Assembly (NCBI GenBank): GCA_039817885.1
Contig: JBCBUY010000108.1
Span: forward strand, 1-11,245
Source of the DNA: CALLCD01 sp039817885
Lineage (GTDB): Bacteria; Pseudomonadota; Alphaproteobacteria; Caulobacterales; Hyphomonadaceae
Length of the DNA stretch: 11,245 nt
Reading direction: 5' to 3'
Under the pieces are notes generated by a model that worked only from the letters and a program-made list of their open reading frames with translations, made no database searches and was not told the origin of the DNA. Position numbers and translations under genes: made by a program. Of the stretch, positions 1 to 5,961 are shown in pieces (positions within the stretch are counted from its first letter, which is position 1; each line of letters opens with the position of its first letter).

Positions 1-69
1 GGTAGATTCGCGCCAATGGCGACCAGATCCAGATTGATAGAGCCGACAACGGTGAGCGATACGGGCTTG
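1..69. repeat. Perfect 69-base direct repeat, copy at the window edge
   Basis: Bases 1-69 are identical to bases 134-202 with no mismatch; the first differing base is 70 against 203. The period is 133 bases, and the copy may continue beyond the left edge. Read on the minus strand the unit begins at CAAGCC. This hexamer encodes the expected Q-A of the GGKGANQA motif and also occurs at the gene's second and third codons. Short shared homology of this kind is typical of slippage duplications and also of false assembly joins. Confidence 0.95.
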
Positions 70-207
70 ATTGGCCCCCTTGCCACCCGGATACTCCGCA
101 TATGTTGCACCCGTGACTGTTTCACCCGGAGCCGGTAGATTCGCGCCAATGGCGACCAGATCCAGATTGATAGAGCCGACAACGGTGAGCGATACGGGCT
201 TGGTCAT
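1..207 (-). CDS. Ribokinase (PfkB family), N-terminal fragment, frame disrupted by a duplication
   Basis: This gene is read from the minus strand starting at the ATG at 207-205. The first 48 residues are a clear ribokinase N-terminus: the strand VVGSINLDLV (residues 9-18), then LPAPGETVTG (24-33) and the sugar-binding motif GGKGANQA (41-48). Family members phosphorylate ribose to ribose-5-phosphate with ATP in the cytoplasm. From Q47 (position 69) the DNA re-enters a copy of the gene's own 5' end in another frame. The last 21 residues in the window therefore do not resemble ribokinase, although the frame stays open to base 1. If the second copy is complete, this frame meets a TGA seven codons beyond the edge. 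The start overlaps the nucleoside hydrolase stop as ATGA (207-204), which implies translational coupling and a shared ribonucleoside-salvage role. The identity of residues 1-48 is confident. Whether the gene is truly broken or misassembled is open. Confidence 0.8.
   Translation of the reverse strand, partial: MTKPVSLTVVGSINLDLVAIGANLPAPGETVTGATYAEYPGGKGANQARIAHRCRLYQSGSGRHWREST
134..202. repeat. Perfect 69-base direct repeat, copy at the ribokinase start
   Basis: This is the in-frame copy, covering ribokinase codons 2-25. It lies immediately inside the start codon at 207-205, which is not part of the repeat. Its partner is at 1-69. Confidence 0.95.
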
Positions 208-1130
208 ATTGTCGCGAACCTTTCGATCAGCATGTCATAAACGGTGGTCTCATCTGCCGAGGTGATCCAATTTACATGTCCATCGGTATCGGCAGTAAGC
301 CTTGTTTTTCCGAAGGTTTCGCCAGGGTCGGTGTCGACCGAGACTGCAACAGGTTTGCTTTGGAACAGCTGTGGCTCCAGCAAGTACGCTATGGTCGAAG
401 GATCATGAAGTGGGCCGTCAGCCCAGTCATTCATTTGTTTTTCGAAATCATTTGTCGCCTGTAGCAAATTGGCGATGTGGCCTGCATTTTTCGAGCCCGT
501 GTTTCTGACGGCCAGAATGCGGTCGTCTGTGGTTCTCAGCGTATGGGTCACGTCGAGACTCAAGACTGTTATGTCTGCGCCACTCGTCAGGACGATCTCG
601 GCAGCGTGGGGGTCGGCAAAGATATTAAATTCAGCATGCGGTGTAATATTGCCACCCTCCGTGTCCGCACCACCCATGACGACAATTTTATCTACCGCAT
701 GCAGACAATCCGGAGCTTGACGAATGGCCATGGCAATATTCGTCATGGGACCTGTGACAACCAGTGTGACGGGGTCGGTCCTGGTGCGGAGCATGTTCAC
801 AAGATAATTTACGGCATGAACGTCCTGGAGGTGCGTTTGGGGGTCGAAATCCTTGACACCTTCAAGACCATCTTTGCCGTGAAAGTCCTCAGCTGAGACT
901 GTGTCTCGCCAATAGGCCTGCGGGCTGCCGGCATAGACAGGGACATCGCAGCGGCCTGCTAGATCGCAAATCTTACGTGCATTTCGCTGCGTCAAACGGA
1001 GCGGCACATTGCCCGCTACAGTACAGATCGCTGTCACATTCAAAGCGTCGGGGGCGCTGAACGCCAGGAACAATGCAACGGCGTCGTCGACGCCCGGATC
1101 ACAGTCGATAATGATGTCTCGTACGGTCAT
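204..1130 (-). CDS. Nucleoside hydrolase, inosine-uridine preferring family
   Basis: A 308-residue cytoplasmic enzyme of the IUNH family, which hydrolyses the N-glycosidic bond of ribonucleosides to give free base and ribose. The N-terminus carries the calcium- and ribose-binding signature DCDPGVDDA (residues 9-17). N41 in TVAGN matches the conserved asparagine of the family. VVTGPMTNIA and the segment VVMGGADTEGGNITPHAEFN are further family hallmarks, and HDP at 242-244 supplies the conserved His-Asp near the active site. The length is normal for the family. The start ATG (1130-1128) overlaps the stop of the upstream hydroxylase gene as ATGA, and its own stop overlaps the ribokinase start in the same way, so translation is probably coupled across all three genes. 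With the ribokinase it would form a route from nucleoside to ribose-5-phosphate. Substrate preference (purine or pyrimidine) cannot be read from the sequence, so no rih symbol is given. Confidence 0.93.
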   Translation of the reverse strand: MTVRDIIIDCDPGVDDAVALFLAFSAPDALNVTAICTVAGNVPLRLTQRNARKICDLAGRCDVPVYAGSPQAYWRDTVSAEDFHGKDGLEGVKDFDPQTHLQDVHAVNYLVNMLRTRTDPVTLVVTGPMTNIAMAIRQAPDCLHAVDKIVVMGGADTEGGNITPHAEFNIFADPHAAEIVLTSGADITVLSLDVTHTLRTTDDRILAVRNTGSKNAGHIANLLQATNDFEKQMNDWADGPLHDPSTIAYLLEPQLFQSKPVAVSVDTDPGETFGKTRLTADTDGHVNWITSADETTVYDMLIERFATI

Positions 1131-1987
1131 GAGCTATGAGAAGCGGATTCCTTCTGGGTCGGCAAGGATGTATCCAATTTCTGAATGGGGAGCGTCATGC
1201 TCCAAAGGAACTTATCGGGGTCATCTGCCCCGTATCCGTTCAGGCCGATCGCCATGCTTGTATGCCCATCGCGCGGAGCCTGGGTGTAGGTACCGAACAC
1301 ACGGTCCCAGATGGACAGGCAAAACCCATAATTTGAGTCATGCTCGTCGCGATGAACGGAATGATGGACGCGGTGCATATCGGGTGTGACGATCAGCTTG
1401 CGCAGCATGCCATCAAGCCAAAGTGGCAGTTTGACATTGGCATGATTGAACATGGCAGACCCGTTCAAGACGATTTCAAACAGGATCACCGCCCAGATCG
1501 CCGGTCCAAGGATGGCGACGATTATGGCTTTGTAGGCCATGGAAAGCGCGATCTCGAAGGGGTGGAACCGTAGCGCGGTTGTCAAATCGATGTCTCGGTC
1601 AGCATGGTGAACCCGGTGCATCCGCCAGAAAAACGGTACTCTGTGGGAGATAACATGCTGAAGCCAGATGGCCCCATCCAGCAGCACCATAGCCAGGAGG
1701 ATTTCCAGCCAGGGGGGCAGTGTGATCAAATTGAACAGGCCCCATCCGTTCGCTGTCGCAAGGCTTGCCATGCCCACCGCGACCAAAGGCACAGCGATGC
1801 TTCCGATCAGGCGTGCGACCAGCGTCGAGACACCAAGAATACCGAGATTGGTTAGCCAGCGGCGCGATTTGGATCCCTGCAGGGTCCGTCTTGGCTCGAC
1901 AAATTCCAGCGTCGCCATGAGGGCGAATATCAATGCAAAGCTGCCGAAACGCAGCAAAGGCTCAATATCATTCAAGGAGTCTGGCAT
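1127..1987 (-). CDS. Sterol desaturase / fatty acid hydroxylase family membrane protein
   Basis: A 286-residue integral membrane protein of the sterol desaturase/fatty acid hydroxylase superfamily, whose members use a di-iron centre held by histidines. The His boxes are visible in order: H111-x3-H115, H124-x2-H127-H128, H142 in RFHPFE, H182 in NHAN, and H205-x2-H208-H209 followed by DSNYGFCLSIWDRVFGTY, the typical end of the catalytic domain. Hydrophobic segments lie at roughly 12-30, 46-75, 92-110 and 147-178. The start at 1987 follows the rhodanese stop by only 7 bases, and a GAAGG Shine-Dalgarno-like stretch overlaps that stop. Its own stop overlaps the nucleoside hydrolase start as ATGA. 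The true substrate (sterol, carotenoid, fatty acid or other lipid) is not deducible. Its pairing with nucleoside salvage genes is unexplained. Confidence 0.9.
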   Translation of the reverse strand: MPDSLNDIEPLLRFGSFALIFALMATLEFVEPRRTLQGSKSRRWLTNLGILGVSTLVARLIGSIAVPLVAVGMASLATANGWGLFNLITLPPWLEILLAMVLLDGAIWLQHVISHRVPFFWRMHRVHHADRDIDLTTALRFHPFEIALSMAYKAIIVAILGPAIWAVILFEIVLNGSAMFNHANVKLPLWLDGMLRKLIVTPDMHRVHHSVHRDEHDSNYGFCLSIWDRVFGTYTQAPRDGHTSMAIGLNGYGADDPDKFLWSMTLPIQKLDTSLPTQKESASHSS

Positions 1988-1994
1988 GGGGCCT

Positions 1995-2579
1995 TCAGTC
2001 CATCAGCAGGCGGGTCGCGATCTTCTCATCGCGTTCAATAAGTCCTTTTCGCCATCGACTATAGGGATGAATGTAATCTGTTGTCCCCGCGGCATTTTCA
2101 AGCGGTCGATTTTCATTGTGCCAGGCGAAGACCCCGCCGCGCAGATTGGCTATTTCTCTCGTGTCGATGTCATTGGCGATGCGCGTTCCCAAACGAGACG
2201 ACCGCGTGCCAACTGAACAGTAAAGGATCACGGGTAGATCGGCGTTCTTGTCTGCGAGTAGAGCGCCGACATCGCTCGCTGAGGCGTCGGGATCAACTCT
2301 CACCGCACCGGGGATGTGGGAAACCTCAAACTCTTTTTCTTCTCTCACATCCAGGAGAATGTAATCGACGCCAGGGGCTCCGCGGCCTACGAATTCATCT
2401 GTTGTGATATGCGCTATCTCTTCATGTTTGTCGGCCAGCCGGGTTTCGATCTCGCTCAGTGAGCCGCCAAAAATCCATTGCGCATTGGCTGTCGGCGCGG
2501 CGGACGCAGCGACCGCGATGAAAATGCCAATGAGAAACCCGGTAAATCGAACCATCCATGCAGACATACACGGTGCCAA
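1995..2579 (-). CDS. Secreted rhodanese-domain protein
   Basis: A protein of up to 194 residues with a single rhodanese domain behind a signal peptide. Three in-frame starts are possible: TTG at 2579, ATG at 2567 and ATG at 2555. The 2555 start gives the cleanest signal peptide (MVRFTGFLIGIFIAVAASAAPTANA, probable cleavage after ANA), but none has a convincing Shine-Dalgarno sequence. Numbered from the TTG, the domain runs from about 56 to 160, with LLDVREEKEFEVSHIPGA (75-92) and the active loop CSVGTRS (121-127), whose cysteine would carry persulfide sulfur. A C-terminal tail contains HPYSRWRKGL, resembling an HPY-x-x-W-x-x-L ending I recall from other secreted single-domain rhodaneses. It probably acts in the periplasm or at the envelope in sulfur transfer or thiol chemistry; the partner is unknown. 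It lies 46-70 bases after xerD and 7 bases before the hydroxylase gene. Confidence 0.88.
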   Translation of the reverse strand: MAPCMSAWMVRFTGFLIGIFIAVAASAAPTANAQWIFGGSLSEIETRLADKHEEIAHITTDEFVGRGAPGVDYILLDVREEKEFEVSHIPGAVRVDPDASASDVGALLADKNADLPVILYCSVGTRSSRLGTRIANDIDTREIANLRGGVFAWHNENRPLENAAGTTDYIHPYSRWRKGLIERDEKIATRLLMD

Positions 2580-2625
2580 TGCAGTTTGCAGGCCACCGAT
2601 CTGTAAATTCCAAGTGAGGTCGTGT

Positions 2626-3540
2626 TTAAGCGCGCGCGAGCGGGTGTGCCGTTTCCAGAAGTTCAGCCAGTTCGTCCGTTAGCACGTGGGTGTAGATCTG
2701 CGTTGTGGAAATGTCCGCATGGCCAAGCAGAGTTTGGACACTTCGAAGGTCGGCACCGCCTTGCAACAGATGAGTCGCATAGGCGTGGCGAAGGGCATGG
2801 GGGTGGACCCTGGATGGTTCCAAGCCGGCTTTGATCGCAAGGTCCGCAAGCATTTGACCCAGTCTCCGCCGCGTGAGGTGGCCCTCCTTCCCACGTGATG
2901 GAAAGACAAATTGTTTGGCGCGATCTCTTGCCGGTCCTTGCTTGGGAAGGCTTTGGTCACGTCTCTCAAGCCAGTTTGCGAGGGCCGCAAGCGCCGGGGT
3001 GCCAAGAGGGCAAAGCCGTTCTTTGCCTCCCTTGCCCCGGACAATGATATCGCTTGTCTGCCAGCGATTTGCCTTGCGCCGTGGCAGCTCGCCCAGCTTC
3101 AGCGACACAAGCTCCGAAACACGCAATCCCGCGCCATACAGACACTCCACCAGACAGATAAGTCGGGCATCGTCTGCACAAGCGGTAATAAGTGCTGTGA
3201 CATCGCCCCGCGATAGAACGTCCGGTACGTTGCGCTTGGCTGTCGGGCCATCCAGCTGAGATGTTGGATTATCCGTGCGATCGCCTTCTTCAAAGAGAAA
3301 CCGAAAGAAGTGTTTGATGGCCGAAAGCCGGCGCGCCGCAGTTGTCGGGGCCAAGCCGCGTTTTGAGAGATCCTGCAGCCAGGCCGACAGATCTTGGGAA
3401 TTGGCCTGTGTCAGCGCGCCCGCCATAAAGTCCGACGCATCAGACAAGTCTCGGGCATAGGCCTCAAGTGTGTTCTGTGCGGCACCGCGCTCTGCCGAAA
3501 GCATTTCGAGGAAGGCTTCGATACGGATCGCGTCTCTCAT
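2626..3540 (-). CDS. xerD: Tyrosine recombinase XerD
   Basis: A 304-residue tyrosine recombinase with the XerC/XerD layout: an N-terminal SAM-like core-binding domain (about 5-85) and a C-terminal catalytic domain (about 105-295). All six catalytic positions are present: R140 in GAGLRVSEL, K173 in GKGGKERLCPLG, H248 and R251 in HALRHAYATHLL, H274 in LLGHADISTTQ, and the nucleophile Y283 in IYTHV. With XerC, the XerCD pair resolves chromosome dimers at dif, directed by FtsK; a phage or integron integrase is unlikely given the length and the housekeeping setting. Its position divergent from aroK-aroB matches an arrangement I recall as common in alphaproteobacteria and favours XerD over XerC. 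The start ATG at 3540 lies 39 bases after the stop of the secreted 534-residue protein, and no strong ribosome binding site is visible there. Confidence 0.92.
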   Translation of the reverse strand: MRDAIRIEAFLEMLSAERGAAQNTLEAYARDLSDASDFMAGALTQANSQDLSAWLQDLSKRGLAPTTAARRLSAIKHFFRFLFEEGDRTDNPTSQLDGPTAKRNVPDVLSRGDVTALITACADDARLICLVECLYGAGLRVSELVSLKLGELPRRKANRWQTSDIIVRGKGGKERLCPLGTPALAALANWLERRDQSLPKQGPARDRAKQFVFPSRGKEGHLTRRRLGQMLADLAIKAGLEPSRVHPHALRHAYATHLLQGGADLRSVQTLLGHADISTTQIYTHVLTDELAELLETAHPLARA

Positions 3541-3579
3541 GCCGACGCACGATAGGCCGGGGACCTTAACAAGACGTGG

Positions 3580-5184
3580 CTATAATTCCCGCTTCCAGAA
3601 TCCAGTGCTTTCAAGAGCCAGTTGCCGGGCCGCGTCCTCTGCACCGGCCAATCTCAGAGCTTCGATGATCTGAGCCAGATCGGCTGCCTGTATTGTCGAG
3701 GGATCACCGGATGTAATGGCCAATACTTGCAGGCTGAGTTCCGCCGAGGCCCCGTCCTTAGCAGCAGCTCGAAGACCTCTTAACAACCATGGGGATATCG
3801 GCGCGCCGGCATCGGCTGGTTCAGACGCCACGATCAGGCGGCCCTCCGAACCGAGCTCCAGGTCAAACGCACTCCACAAGACCAGCAGCCTTTGCAGTGC
3901 GGCTTGTTTGGCTGGGGAATCTGTTGAATCAATCAAGCGTGCGATGAGCTCATTGGCGGACGCCACCTCAGCGTCTGCGTCCGCCAGGCGCATAAGGCCA
4001 AGGCTCCAAGCAACCTCAAATGCGTTATCGTTGCTCTCGCTGTTTTCGGACACAGCGTTTGCCCATTGCCCTGCGGTCGCCACATCGCCTGCTGCCAAGT
4101 TTGCCCTTGCGAAGGCGAGACCATAACGAAGGCTGGCGTTATCTTTATCCAGCGCATTGATATCTTCGAGCAGGAGGCGAGACACGGCGTGGTACCGCGA
4201 GATATGGCCCTCGGCTGTTTCCAATGCCGCATTCAGCAGCCTTGATTTTGTTTCGGTCGAGGCCTCTCCAACCCAATTGGCCGTAATGGCTCCATCGAGT
4301 TCTGATCTTGGGGTGAAAGCCTCCTGGGCCAGCAAGGCTTCATATGTCGCTCTGTGTTCGTCCGCGCCGATTAATCCCTTTTCGGCAGCAAGTCCGGCGG
4401 CCAATACACGCAGTTCTGGTTGCAATTCAGTGCTTTGAGCGATTGCGGCCGTTAGGTCTAAGCGCGAGCCGGCAATGGCGTCGGTCGGCACGGGTAGGCC
4501 CGCTTTCTTAGACAAGGTCAGAGCAATGCCAGAATCATAACGCGCTGAAGGTGGATCCGGTGCGAGACCGACCGCCGCGAAGACGGCCTCGTAGAACCAC
4601 GGGTCATCAACCCCTTCAGATATGGCAAGTTCCAGAGCGAGTTCTGCTCCCTGGCTGTTCTCGTCCAGTGCGAAACATGTCGCTCTGAGTTTCGCCCAGA
4701 ACGCCCCCTCGCGCGCTTCGCTTTCACTGGCGGCGCAGGCGCTTTCGTGATTTCCGAGGCCGAGCAGCAGATCAATCGCCGTCTCTTCCGGGTCCAGTTC
4801 CCCGACATATGTTTGGACGAGCGGCAACAGCGTCACCGCGGCATCAGCCTCGCCGAGCTCCAACAGGAGCCGGGCCCGTTCCGCCATAAGATCGTTTACC
4901 TTGTCTCCTTCGGGCGGGTTGCCCGGCGAATACAGAATTTGCCGTAGAAGCGCATGCTCGCCCGGCGACAGGTTTTGGGTCTCTATGGTGCCGAGTAAAT
5001 CGAGCAGTCTATCGGGATCGGATGTGGTCCAAAGGTTCGGCGGGAATCCCTGTTGGTCTGCCTCCAGGAAGCCGACGGTCCACGGGCTCACATCGTCCAG
5101 CCCACTGGATTCAATCTGGGCATCTGCACTGGCAGCGACAAACAGTGCAAGAAGACAAGATAGAACCCTAGTTTTCGAATACAT
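3580..5184 (-). CDS. Secreted helical protein of unknown function
   Basis: A 534-residue protein I do not recognise. It starts with a classic signal peptide: MYSKTR, a hydrophobic core at about 7-19, and probable cleavage after ADA at residue 22. The rest is rich in Ala, Leu, Glu and Asp, with short amphipathic helices repeated throughout, for example around residues 105-175, 225-290 and 330-420. This suggests an alpha-solenoid of degenerate TPR or Sel1-like units, although no clean motif stands out. C168, C171 and C180 lie within the helical part. The start ATG at 5184 has a good AGGAAA ribosome binding site (5196-5191, 6-base spacing) placed inside the preceding small gene, and the two reading frames overlap by 17 bases. 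It likely sits in the periplasm or outer membrane as a scaffold or binding protein. That role is inference from fold type alone. Confidence 0.8.
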   Translation of the reverse strand: MYSKTRVLSCLLALFVAASADAQIESSGLDDVSPWTVGFLEADQQGFPPNLWTTSDPDRLLDLLGTIETQNLSPGEHALLRQILYSPGNPPEGDKVNDLMAERARLLLELGEADAAVTLLPLVQTYVGELDPEETAIDLLLGLGNHESACAASESEAREGAFWAKLRATCFALDENSQGAELALELAISEGVDDPWFYEAVFAAVGLAPDPPSARYDSGIALTLSKKAGLPVPTDAIAGSRLDLTAAIAQSTELQPELRVLAAGLAAEKGLIGADEHRATYEALLAQEAFTPRSELDGAITANWVGEASTETKSRLLNAALETAEGHISRYHAVSRLLLEDINALDKDNASLRYGLAFARANLAAGDVATAGQWANAVSENSESNDNAFEVAWSLGLMRLADADAEVASANELIARLIDSTDSPAKQAALQRLLVLWSAFDLELGSEGRLIVASEPADAGAPISPWLLRGLRAAAKDGASAELSLQVLAITSGDPSTIQAADLAQIIEALRLAGAEDAARQLALESTGFWKREL

Positions 5185-5308
5185 TTTCTATTTCCTGGCG
5201 GACTTCTCCCTGTGCGGGCCTGCCTTCAGTTGCTTTGCTGGCCAACCAGATACCGATTCCGAGTAAAATCAGCACCAGTCCCGCGATGAGTATAAACCAT
5301 TTACGCAT
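5168..5308 (-). CDS. Small single-helix membrane protein, 46 residues
   Basis: The short product begins MRKWFILIAG and continues as a strongly hydrophobic helix to about residue 22 (ILLGIGIWLA), then a polar tail rich in Glu (EGRPAQGEVRQEIENVFEN). It should insert once in the inner membrane, with the basic MRK at the cytoplasmic end and the acidic tail outside. The frame is open further upstream to 5455, but the start at 5308 is chosen because GGAG (5320-5317) lies 8 bases before it, and a longer form would run antisense into aroK. Its 3' end overlaps the start of the 534-residue secreted protein gene by 17 bases, which implies coupled translation and perhaps a joint function at the membrane. 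No family is recognised. Confidence 0.72.
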   Translation of the reverse strand: MRKWFILIAGLVLILLGIGIWLASKATEGRPAQGEVRQEIENVFEN

Positions 5309-5316
5309 TCCTGTTT

Positions 5317-5320
5317 CTCC
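5317..5320 (-). promoter_or_regulatory. Ribosome binding site fixing the start of the 46-residue protein
   Basis: On the minus strand TTAGGAGA contains GGAG 8 bases before the ATG at 5308. No comparable site precedes the alternative start at 5455, so this site decides the short form. Confidence 0.7.
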
Positions 5321-5337
5321 TAACGGGGGCTCGACAT

Positions 5338-5349
5338 TGCAGCGCTGCA
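5338..5349. promoter_or_regulatory. 12-bp perfect palindrome in the divergent aroK/microprotein promoter region
   Basis: TGCAGCGCTGCA is a perfect inverted repeat in the middle of the 80-base region between two divergent genes. Weak sigma-70-like boxes surround it: TTGCAG at 5337-5342 with ATAGAA at 5359-5364 (16-base spacer) toward aroK, and TTGAGG at 5382-5377 with TATACG at 5361-5356 (15-base spacer) toward the microprotein gene. The placement would suit an operator that controls both directions. The promoter assignments are weak, and the palindrome could be chance. Confidence 0.35.
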
Positions 5350-5388
5350 GAACCACGTATAGAAGAGAGGAAGGAGCCTCAAGGATCA

Positions 5389-5961
5389 ATGGCCGCAAAC
5401 ACAAAATTGAGCGACGGAACAAGGTCCAAGGACGCGCCGTACAAATCTCGGACAATCGCCCTCGTCGGTTTGATGGGCGCGGGGAAATCTACCGTGGGTC
5501 GACGGCTGGCCGAGGTGATGGGCCGCGACTTTTGCGATAGTGACGAGGAAATCGAGAAGGCGGCGGGCCTCAGCATCGCCGATATCTTCACACTCCACGG
5601 TGAAGCGGAGTTTCGCCGTGGAGAGAAGCGCGTGCTAGCCCGGCTGCTCGAAGGGGAGCCCCATGTGCTCGCCACAGGCGGCGGTGCGTATCTTGATCCG
5701 GATACGCGGGCTCTGCTGCGAAAACATGCGATCACGGTTTGGCTGAATGCCGACTTGGAGACGCTTTGGGAGCGTGTGTCCCGGCGGAACCACAGACCCT
5801 TATTGCACCAGCCGAATCCCCGCGGGAAACTTGCTCAGCTTCTCGAAGAACGTGCCCCGATCTATTCGGAGGCAGATCTCGTTGTTGAGAGTGATGACGG
5901 TCCTCATTCGCGCACAGTCCAGCGGATACTTGCTGCTGTAAAAAGGTGGCAGACAGCATGA
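5389..5961 (+). CDS. aroK: Shikimate kinase
   Basis: A 190-residue kinase that phosphorylates shikimate to shikimate-3-phosphate, step five of aromatic amino acid biosynthesis. The P-loop GLMGAGKST lies at residues 27-35. The shikimate-binding residues follow: D52 in CDSDEEIE, the arginine pair in EFRRGE (R76, R77) and the glycine triplet G97-G99 in LATGGGAYLD. The lid segment RRNHRPLL is near 132-139 with R136. The 25 residues before the P-loop form a polar extension without a methionine, so the start at 5389 is the best available; AAGGA is 3 bases upstream and AAGGAG 12 bases upstream. The stop overlaps the preferred aroB start as ATGA, so the two pathway genes are translationally coupled. 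aroK and aroL cannot be told apart from sequence, but the aroK-aroB pairing supports aroK. A strong hairpin lies inside the gene at 5593-5623. Confidence 0.95.
   Translation: MAANTKLSDGTRSKDAPYKSRTIALVGLMGAGKSTVGRRLAEVMGRDFCDSDEEIEKAAGLSIADIFTLHGEAEFRRGEKRVLARLLEGEPHVLATGGGAYLDPDTRALLRKHAITVWLNADLETLWERVSRRNHRPLLHQPNPRGKLAQLLEERAPIYSEADLVVESDDGPHSRTVQRILAAVKRWQTA
5593..5623 (+). other. 13-bp hairpin within the aroK coding sequence
   Basis: Bases 5593-5605 pair with 5611-5623 around a 5-base loop, with 11 Watson-Crick pairs and two G-U wobbles. The wobbles pair only in the plus-strand RNA, so the structure is stronger in aroK mRNA than in an antisense transcript. It encodes the shikimate-binding TLHGEAEFRRGE segment, so protein constraint may explain part of it. 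No U-tract follows, so it is not a terminator. Confidence 0.5.

Noticed and set aside
71..265. Plus-strand frame spanning the repeat
   Set aside because: The opposite strand encodes a clear ribokinase start here; the plus-strand product is meaningless.
2626..3540. Tyrosine recombinase read as the integrase of a mobile element
   Set aside because: The flanks are housekeeping genes, there is no att-like repeat or tRNA, and the protein matches XerD in length and catalytic spacing.
5309..5455. Longer 95-residue form of the small membrane protein starting at 5455
   Set aside because: The extra residues are antisense to aroK and unlike a real N-terminus, and the good ribosome binding site supports the 5308 start.
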